Positions 43,739 through 49,124 of a stretch of 49,124 bases of DNA are shown in pieces. The translations under genes were made by a program, and so were the position numbers. The notes under the pieces are model-generated. The model was not told where the DNA came from. It saw only the letters and a list, made by a program, of their open reading frames with translations, and made no database searches. Source of the DNA: Nitrospiraceae bacterium UBA2600 (GTDB lineage Bacteria; Nitrospirota; Thermodesulfovibrionia; Thermodesulfovibrionales; Thermodesulfovibrionaceae); assembly GCA_002339325.1 (NCBI GenBank), contig DDKK01000016.1, positions 1 through 49,124 of the forward strand, written 5' to 3'. How positions within the stretch are numbered: position 1 is the first letter of the stretch; the number at the start of each line of letters is the position of its first letter.

Positions 43739-44173
43739 TTACATAGTTTCTCTGAAACCTGCCAATTTGTGAGATATTCTCTTATGGCAGTCCCAGCATT
43801 TTCTATCGGATACATTAATTCTTGAGACCATTCCATCATGACATCTTACGCAGTTTTCCTGAATTGTTTGTTTACCATGGGCAGATATAACAATTCTTTC
43901 AGGCACGCTTCCAGAGTAAAAATGCACAACGTCCTTTGTTCCATCAATGCCTTTCCAAAGGTAAAACTTTACCTTTGAATCATTTGGTAGATGACAATCT
44001 ACGCATTTTAAAGAGTTGTGAACGCCTCCTTTCATTAAAGTTACATACTGCTCTTCCATAACATGGCATTTAGCGCAAAATTCTGGAGAGTTGGTTTTAG
44101 CAATTAGCTTAGTAGATAGGATGGCAACAATAAACAGAGAAATCAATAAAAAAACTAATAAGCCCCTTCTCAT
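43739..44173 (-). CDS. nrfH: Tetraheme quinol dehydrogenase NrfH
   Basis: This 144-residue NapC/NirT-family cytochrome passes electrons from menaquinol to NrfA. One N-terminal membrane anchor (about 4-25) is followed by four heme motifs: CAKCH, CVDCH, CVRCH and CWDCH. The first reads CAKCHVM, and NrfH uses an unusual methionine near this heme. The start is supported by GAGGGGGTG upstream. It is the first gene of nrfHA. Confidence 0.95.
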   Translation of the reverse strand: MRRGLLVFLLISLFIVAILSTKLIAKTNSPEFCAKCHVMEEQYVTLMKGGVHNSLKCVDCHLPNDSKVKFYLWKGIDGTKDVVHFYSGSVPERIVISAHGKQTIQENCVRCHDGMVSRINVSDRKCWDCHKRISHKLAGFRETM

Positions 44174-44199
44174 TAATCACCCCCTCGCTCCTTTTCCCA

Positions 44200-44229
44200 A
44201 ATATACCAAAAAAAATACTTATCTTTCAA
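44200..44229 (-). promoter_or_regulatory. Promoter of nrfHA
   Basis: On the minus strand -35 TTGAAA (44224-44229), an 18-bp spacer and -10 TATATT (44200-44205), 26 bp before the nrfH start. No clear regulator palindrome is seen in the 146-bp gap shared with divergent rplI. Confidence 0.6.
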
Positions 44230-44264
44230 CTATAAGACAGCCTTAGCAAAACAACTCTGTCACC

Positions 44265-44292
44265 TTGAGTGAGGAGATTGTGGTATTATAAA
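44265..44292 (+). promoter_or_regulatory. Candidate promoter of rplI-dnaB
   Basis: -35 TTGAGT (44265-44270), a 16-bp spacer and -10 TATAAA (44287-44292), with an overlapping TATTAT. It is 27 bp before the rplI start. Confidence 0.45.
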
Positions 44293-44319
44293 AATAAAAA
44301 ATTATGTAGAGGGGGTATG

Positions 44320-44763
44320 ATGAAGGTTATTCTCAAAGATGACATTCAAGGACTTGGAAAAGCTGGACAGATAATCAATGTAAAAGATGGCTATGCAAGA
44401 AATTTTCTATTGCCAAGAGGACTTGCATTAGTTGCTGACGAAAAAAACATGAAGCTCCTTGAATACCAGAAAAAAAAGATTGAGGAAGAGGCAAAAAAGA
44501 AAAGACAGGATGCCGAATCAATTGCCCAGAGACTCAGTGAGATTCAGATAACCCTTTCAGCTAAAGCAGGCGAAGACCAAAAACTATTTGGTTCAATCAC
44601 TGCAAAGGATATTGCCGAAGCTCTCCAAACAAATGGCTTCTCCGTGGACAAAAAGCAGATAGTTATCAACGAGCCAATAAAAAGAGTTGGCGAATACGAG
44701 GTCGAAATTAAGCTTCTTGGAAATGTAACAGCTAAACTTAAACTAAGTGTAGTAGCCGAGTAA
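44320..44763 (+). CDS. rplI: 50S ribosomal protein bL9
   Basis: This 147-residue protein binds 23S rRNA near the L1 stalk. It has the N-terminal rRNA-binding domain MKVILKDDIQGLGKAG with DGYARNFLLPRGLA, the long connecting helix rich in Lys/Glu, and the C-terminal domain with KLFGSITAKDIAEAL. I start at the second of two adjacent ATGs (44320), giving the standard beginning and a sensible distance from AGAGGGGG. It is coupled to dnaB by a TAATG overlap. Confidence 0.97.
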   Translation: MKVILKDDIQGLGKAGQIINVKDGYARNFLLPRGLALVADEKNMKLLEYQKKKIEEEAKKKRQDAESIAQRLSEIQITLSAKAGEDQKLFGSITAKDIAEALQTNGFSVDKKQIVINEPIKRVGEYEVEIKLLGNVTAKLKLSVVAE

Positions 44764-46145
44764 TGGCTTATGTGAGAGAAATAAGTGCATCTGTAGACAG
44801 GCTTCCGCCTCAGAGTCTGGAGGCAGAGCAGGCTGTTCTTGGTGCATTGATACTCGAGGGAGAGGCTATAACAAAAGCCATAGAAATTCTCTCTCCTGAG
44901 GATTTCTACAGAGAAGCCCACAAAAAAATATACCAATCAATGCTTGAACTTTTTGACAAAAATGAACCCATAGATTTGATAACAATCACAGAACATTTAA
45001 GAGACAAAGGAGAACTCGACAACATAGGAGGGTTAAGCTATCTAAGCCATTTAGCAACCATAGTCCCCACTGCAGCCAACATCCGATATCATGCAAAACT
45101 TGTAAGAGAAAAGGCTTTGCTGAGAGCTGTCATTAGAGCCTGCACAGAGATTGTTACAAAGGTTTATGAAGAACCCGAAGATGCTGAGGAGATGGTCGAT
45201 TACGCAGAAAGGCTCATTTTTGAAATTTCAGAAAAGAGAACTAAAACTAACTTCTTCCATATGAAGGATGTGGTAAAACACACCTTCAAGATAATAGAAA
45301 GTATGTATGAGAAAAAAGCTGTGATTACCGGTGTTCCCTCTGGTTTTAAAGACCTCGATGAACTAACCAGTGGATTTCAGCCAGGAGACCTTATAATAAT
45401 CGGTGGCAGACCTGGAATGGGTAAAACAGCCTTTTCCTTGAATATTGCCCAGCACGTAGGAGTTGAACTTGGTGAGCCTGTTGCATACTTCAGCCTTGAA
45501 ATGTCAAAAGAACAGATTGCCATGCGACTTCTGAGCAGTATTGCCATGGTAAACTCTTCCGCTTTAAGAAAAGGATTTATAAGTAAACGTGACTGGGAAC
45601 GCATAACAGATGCAGCTGTTAAGCTCAGTGAAGCGCCAATCTACATAGATGACTCCTCCCAGATGAGTGTTTTAGAGATAAGGGCTAAGGCAAGAAGACT
45701 TAAGATGGAACAGGGAAGGCTTGCCCTGATAATTATAGACTACCTCCAGCTAATGCGGGGAAAATCAAACTATGAAGTAAGAGAGCAAGAGATAGCTGAA
45801 ATATCGCGATCTCTTAAGGCAATGGCAAAGGAGCTTAAAGTACCAGTCATTGCACTAAGCCAGCTTAACAGGTCTGTAGAAAGAACATCTGACAGAAAGC
45901 CAACACTTGCAAACTTAAGAGAATCAGGTGCTATTGAACAGGATGCAGATTTAATAATATTTCTCTACAGAGACGAAGTTTACAACAAGAAAAATCCTGC
46001 CAATAAAGGAAAGGCTGAGGTAATTGTAGCAAAGCAGAGAAATGGCCCTACCGATGAAATAACTCTAACATTCCTCAGTGATTACACCAGATTTTTAGAC
46101 TACACAGAGCAATACACAGGCACGGAAATAGAAGAGGAAGTTTAG
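44763..46145 (+). CDS. dnaB: Replicative DNA helicase DnaB
   Basis: This 460-residue RecA-type hexameric helicase unwinds the fork. The N-terminal domain reads PPQSLEAEQAVLGALI. The motor has Walker A GGRPGMGKTAF, EMSKEQIAMRLLS, Walker B IIDYLQLM, the QLNRSVE segment and LRESGAIEQDADLIIFLYRDE. All motifs are intact and no intein is present. The rplI-dnaB order is conserved in many bacteria. DnaB loading at stalled forks would normally need PriA, which is decayed in this genome. Confidence 0.97.
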   Translation: MAYVREISASVDRLPPQSLEAEQAVLGALILEGEAITKAIEILSPEDFYREAHKKIYQSMLELFDKNEPIDLITITEHLRDKGELDNIGGLSYLSHLATIVPTAANIRYHAKLVREKALLRAVIRACTEIVTKVYEEPEDAEEMVDYAERLIFEISEKRTKTNFFHMKDVVKHTFKIIESMYEKKAVITGVPSGFKDLDELTSGFQPGDLIIIGGRPGMGKTAFSLNIAQHVGVELGEPVAYFSLEMSKEQIAMRLLSSIAMVNSSALRKGFISKRDWERITDAAVKLSEAPIYIDDSSQMSVLEIRAKARRLKMEQGRLALIIIDYLQLMRGKSNYEVREQEIAEISRSLKAMAKELKVPVIALSQLNRSVERTSDRKPTLANLRESGAIEQDADLIIFLYRDEVYNKKNPANKGKAEVIVAKQRNGPTDEITLTFLSDYTRFLDYTEQYTGTEIEEEV

Positions 46146-46146
46146 A

Positions 46147-46953
46147 ATGATAAGAAAACCGGCTGTAGCAGGATATTTTTATCCTTCCAATCCCAGAGAA
46201 CTACTGAGCGAAATTAGAGATTACATGCCTTCAGCAGGTAGTCAAGATGCCATCGGTGCCATATGTCCTCATGCAGGATACGTTTATTCAGGCTCTGTAG
46301 CAGGAGAAGTCTACTCTAAAATAAAGCCAAAAGAAATATACATAATACTAAGTCCAAATCATACTGGCTATGGAAGCAACATTTCTGTTATGACCGAAGG
46401 AGAATGGGAGATACCATTGGGTAAGCTTTCAATTCATTCGGAACTTGCAAAAAAAATAGTTGAAAAAGCTTCTGTTGCCTCGGAGGACATTAAAGCACAC
46501 ATTTATGAGCATTCAGTCGAGGTTCAACTACCCTTTATTTTTGCCCTCAATAAAGAGGCCAAAATTGTTCCGATAACTATAAAAATGCTTTCTATTGAAG
46601 AGTGCCTAATTCTTGCGCAGGGCATAGCAGAAGCAATTGATAATTTGCAAGTAAAAGATAGAGTAATTATAATTTCAAGCACAGACATGAGTCATTATCT
46701 CTCTGATGAAGAAGCAAGAAAAATTGATGCTCTTGCGATAGATAGGATTAAAAGTTTTGACCCTTCAGGACTTTACAGAACTGTGGTTGAGCATAAAATA
46801 TCCATGTGTGGAGTAATACCTACTGTAACAATGCTATATACTTCGAAAATACTTGGTGCATCGGAAGTTAGAGTAATAAAATATACTACTTCAGCAGAAG
46901 TAAGTAGGGACTACAGTAAAGTTGTAGGTTACTTAGGTGCAATTGTCCTGTAA
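46147..46953 (+). CDS. amrB: MEMO-family protein (AmmeMemoRadiSam system protein B)
   Basis: This 268-residue protein belongs to the MEMO family, an extradiol-dioxygenase-like fold. Conserved segments are RKPAVAGYFYPSNP, CPHAGYVYSGSVAG, LSPNHTGYG, HSVEVQLPFI, SSTDMSHYL and CGVIPTV. It is usually found with an AMMECR1 protein and a radical SAM enzyme; neither is next to it here. The function is not firmly established. It starts 1 bp after dnaB ends. Confidence 0.88.
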   Translation: MIRKPAVAGYFYPSNPRELLSEIRDYMPSAGSQDAIGAICPHAGYVYSGSVAGEVYSKIKPKEIYIILSPNHTGYGSNISVMTEGEWEIPLGKLSIHSELAKKIVEKASVASEDIKAHIYEHSVEVQLPFIFALNKEAKIVPITIKMLSIEECLILAQGIAEAIDNLQVKDRVIIISSTDMSHYLSDEEARKIDALAIDRIKSFDPSGLYRTVVEHKISMCGVIPTVTMLYTSKILGASEVRVIKYTTSAEVSRDYSKVVGYLGAIVL

Positions 46954-47545
46954 AATTCCTCTCACCGGAGCCATTTTAGCGGGTGGCAAATCATCACGAA
47001 TGAAAAGACAAAAATGTTTAATGTCTTTTGAAAGTAAGAGAATAATTGACCAGATTGTGTCTAACTTAGAAAAAAATTTCGAAGAACTCTTCATTGTTAC
47101 AAACTTTCCAGAGCTCTACTTTTACACAGGTCTTCCCCTATTAGGTGATATTTATCCTTTCAGGGGACCCATGGCAGGGATACATGTGGCAATCAAAAAT
47201 TCGAGCTATGATGTATTCGCCTTTGCTTGCGATATGCCATTTGTGAGAAAAGAGCTTATCTGTAACCTTGCAGAGACTCACTTAAAAAATGCAAACATTG
47301 CCACTGTTCCTTTATTTAACGGCAAGATTTATCCGCTTCCTGGAATATACTCTAAAAAACTTCATGACGAGCTTCTTAGATTAATTTTGGAAGACAAACT
47401 GAGCATGACCAGATTTCTTGATGATATAGGTGCTTATGTATTGGATGTTGCAAATTTAGACAGAGAAGGATTATCTTTTATTAATATAAACACAGAGGAA
47501 GAATTAGAAAATCTTAAAAAGGGAGGCATAAAATGTTTGGATTAG
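46937..47545 (+). CDS. mobA: Molybdenum cofactor guanylyltransferase
   Basis: MobA attaches GMP to molybdopterin to form the bis-MGD cofactor. The nucleotide-binding start reads GAILAGGKSSRMKRQKCL, followed by DIYPFRGPMAGIHVAI and FACDMPFV. The length of about 202 residues is typical. The start is uncertain: GTG 46937 or TTG 46943, both inside the MEMO gene end with a weak AGGTG. It overlaps tatA by 13 bp; MobA and Tat are functionally related because molybdoenzymes are Tat substrates. Confidence 0.9.
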   Translation: MQLSCKIPLTGAILAGGKSSRMKRQKCLMSFESKRIIDQIVSNLEKNFEELFIVTNFPELYFYTGLPLLGDIYPFRGPMAGIHVAIKNSSYDVFAFACDMPFVRKELICNLAETHLKNANIATVPLFNGKIYPLPGIYSKKLHDELLRLILEDKLSMTRFLDDIGAYVLDVANLDREGLSFININTEEELENLKKGGIKCLD

Positions 47546-47721
47546 GCACGCAGGAGCTATTGATTATTCTCGTTATAGTGGTAATCCTTTTCGGAGCAAC
47601 AAGACTACCTCAGATTGGCAAGGGAATTGGCGAAGCAATAAAGAATTTTAAAAAGGCAACAAGCGAGAAAGATGAGATTGATGTAACTCCTAAAAAGGAT
47701 AATCCTGAAGAGAAAAAATAA
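47533..47721 (+). CDS. tatA: Twin-arginine translocase subunit TatA
   Basis: This 62-residue protein has the TatA layout: MFGLGTQELLIILVIVVILF as a membrane helix, the FGATRLPQIGKGIGEAIKNFKKA amphipathic helix (positions 20-42) and a charged tail. TatA forms the variable pore for folded, cofactor-bearing proteins. tatC is not in the window. The ribosome-binding site is GGGAGG within the mobA 3' end. The phenylalanine-glycine hinge (FG) is present. Confidence 0.93.
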   Translation: MFGLGTQELLIILVIVVILFGATRLPQIGKGIGEAIKNFKKATSEKDEIDVTPKKDNPEEKK

Positions 47722-47723
47722 AT

Positions 47724-48812
47724 GTGAGCAGATTTCTACAGGCTGAAATTAATTTAAAGAATATCATTCATAACTACTCTACTGTTAAAGCTTATCTTAA
47801 TCAAAAAAAGGCTGGCTGTAAAATTATAGCCATTGTTAAAGCCGATGCTTATGGGCACGGTGCTATTGAAATCTCTAAGGTTTATGAATCCTTAGGAGTA
47901 GACTATCTTGGCGTTGCCTTTTTTGAGGAAGCTCTCATACTAAGAGAAGCTGGAATAAATAGTAAGATTATCGTATTGTTCGATAGGGAAATTGAAGGCA
48001 TCTTCAAATACAATCTAATTCCCGTCGTATTTGACAAAAAGCAAGCAGAAGCCCTATCAAAGGAAGCCTATCGCAGAGGAGTTTTTCTGCCCGTTCATGT
48101 AAAAGTTGAAACGGGAATGGGAAGATTGGGCATTTACGAATCTCCCTGTGAAACAATAAAAAAAATTGCCATGCTCGATAACATAAAAGTTGAAGGAGTG
48201 ATGAGCCACCTGTCTAAAACAGAAGACGTTGAATGGACAAAGGAACAGATAGAAAAATTTAACCAAATAAGAGAGTGCTTAAAAGTTGTAGGAATTACTC
48301 CTATTTTTCACATAGCTAACTCACAAGGGCTTCTATATGAAGAGGCTATTTTTGATGCCATAAGGCCAGGGCTTATGCTTTATGGTTACGGTTCTTCTCA
48401 ATTAAAACCATCCATGACAGTTAAAACAAGACTACTTGATATAAGAAGTCTTCCAGAGGCAACGCCTATTAGCTACGGAGGCACTTACGTAACAAAAAGA
48501 AAGAGCATAATAGGTGTTATACCCGTTGGATATGCAGACGGCTACTTTAGAACACTAAGCAACAAAGCAGAGGTAATTATAAAAGGGCGAAAAGTTCCTG
48601 TTTTAGGGACAATTTGTATGGACTTGACAATGATTGACCTTACAGAGGTTGAAAATCCGAAAATAAATGATGAAGTAGTTCTTCTCGGCGAGATGGGAGA
48701 TACCGAGATTTCTGCCTCTCATATAGCCCAGTGGGCAGGAACAATACCCTATGAAGTGCTCACTTCTCTTGGTAGTAGAGCACGAAAAAAATACATTATG
48801 GAGGAAAACTGA
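47724..48812 (+). CDS. alr: Alanine racemase
   Basis: This 362-residue PLP enzyme makes D-alanine for peptidoglycan. The PLP lysine is in AIVKADAYGHG; later motifs are VETGMGRLG, HIANSQG, IRPGLMLYG and the catalytic tyrosine region ISYGGTYV, with VGYADGYFR and CMDLTMIDL. The start is GTG 47724 (MSRFLQAEINL), 2 bp after tatA; the nearby ATG at 47722 is out of frame and runs straight into TGA. Confidence 0.95.
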   Translation: MSRFLQAEINLKNIIHNYSTVKAYLNQKKAGCKIIAIVKADAYGHGAIEISKVYESLGVDYLGVAFFEEALILREAGINSKIIVLFDREIEGIFKYNLIPVVFDKKQAEALSKEAYRRGVFLPVHVKVETGMGRLGIYESPCETIKKIAMLDNIKVEGVMSHLSKTEDVEWTKEQIEKFNQIRECLKVVGITPIFHIANSQGLLYEEAIFDAIRPGLMLYGYGSSQLKPSMTVKTRLLDIRSLPEATPISYGGTYVTKRKSIIGVIPVGYADGYFRTLSNKAEVIIKGRKVPVLGTICMDLTMIDLTEVENPKINDEVVLLGEMGDTEISASHIAQWAGTIPYEVLTSLGSRARKKYIMEEN

Positions 48813-49124
48813 TGATAGCTGAAAGAGCAAAAAAAATTAAACCTTCACCAACTCTATCTGTTGACTCAAAGGCTAAAGAGCTTAAAGCAAAAGGATTTGA
48901 TGTTGTAAATTTTGGAGTAGGCGAGCCAGATTTCGACACACCTGAGCACATCAAAGAAGCGGCAATAAAGGCGATTAAAGATGGCTTTACAAAGTATACC
49001 CCTGTAGGTGGAATAGATGAACTAAAAGAAGCAATTGTTGAGAAGCTTGAAAAAGAAAATGGTCTCAAATATGGCAAAGAAAACATCCTTGTCTCATGTG
49101 GAGCAAAGCATTCCCTCTATAATA
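48812..49124 (+). CDS. Aspartate-type aminotransferase (class I), 3' end beyond the window
   Basis: The first 104 codons read MIAERAKKIKPSPTLSVDSK, then NFGVGEPDFDTPEHI, KYTPVGGIDELKEAI and ENILVSCGAKHSLYN. This is the N-terminal part of a class I PLP aminotransferase of the thermophilic aspartate aminotransferase type. The PLP lysine would lie beyond the window edge, so the exact substrate is open. ATG 48812 overlaps the alr stop (TGATG) and has GGAGG 8 nt upstream. Confidence 0.9.
   Translation, partial: MIAERAKKIKPSPTLSVDSKAKELKAKGFDVVNFGVGEPDFDTPEHIKEAAIKAIKDGFTKYTPVGGIDELKEAIVEKLEKENGLKYGKENILVSCGAKHSLYN

Noticed and set aside
44174..44319. A Crp/Fnr or HcpR binding palindrome in the nrfH-rplI gap
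   Set aside because: No TTGAT-N4-ATCAA or TTGTGA-type inverted repeat is present; only promoter boxes can be supported.

Overview
The window looks like the chromosome of an AT-rich, anaerobic, probably thermophilic bacterium. A Thermodesulfovibrio-like member of the Nitrospirota is my best guess, inferred from gene content (NrfHA nitrite reductase, an oxygen-sensing diiron protein, single-chain PurL, YedF). No rRNA or tRNA is present to confirm it. Nearly all of the sequence is coding; besides the CRISPR array no gene-free stretch exceeds 300 bases.

Region 1 (1-13966) is a complete type I-B CRISPR-Cas locus read leftward. Its order on the minus strand is cas6, cas8b, cas7, cas5, cas3, cas4, a nucleotidyltransferase/HEPN gene pair, cas1, cas2, a leader of about 200 bp with two good promoters, then an array of 59 canonical 30-bp repeats that runs off the left edge. 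Cas6 processes the crRNAs, Cas8b-Cas7-Cas5 form the surveillance complex, Cas3 degrades targets and Cas1-Cas2-Cas4 acquire spacers. The MNT/HEPN pair is an insertion into this operon. A UPF0114 membrane gene lies 16 bp upstream of cas6 on the same strand.

Region 2 (14.5-27.2 kb) holds yedF, a diguanylate cyclase behind a textbook sigma-54 promoter, the rimP-nusA-recG operon, three small exported proteins, a priA whose helicase motifs have decayed, and ribF-coaE-mutS. Region 3 (27.2-33.5 kb) is an operon of an oxygen-binding diiron protein, a soluble chemoreceptor and a large c-di-GMP phosphodiesterase, followed by speD-speE for polyamines. Region 4 (33.6-42.2 kb) contains rho-thioesterase-purL, ubiX-hemH-queF, a candidate small RNA and a Crp/Fnr regulator. 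Region 5 (42.2-49.1 kb) contains nrfHA, then rplI-dnaB, a MEMO-family gene, mobA, tatA, alr and the start of an aminotransferase gene, all in one rightward run.

The most notable observations are the ATPase-dead PriA, the candidate ~80-nt RNA at 41360-41438, the MNT/HEPN pair inside the cas operon, the ODP-MCP-phosphodiesterase operon, a corrupted repeat and a palindromic spacer in the array, and several genes whose -10 boxes abut the start codon.
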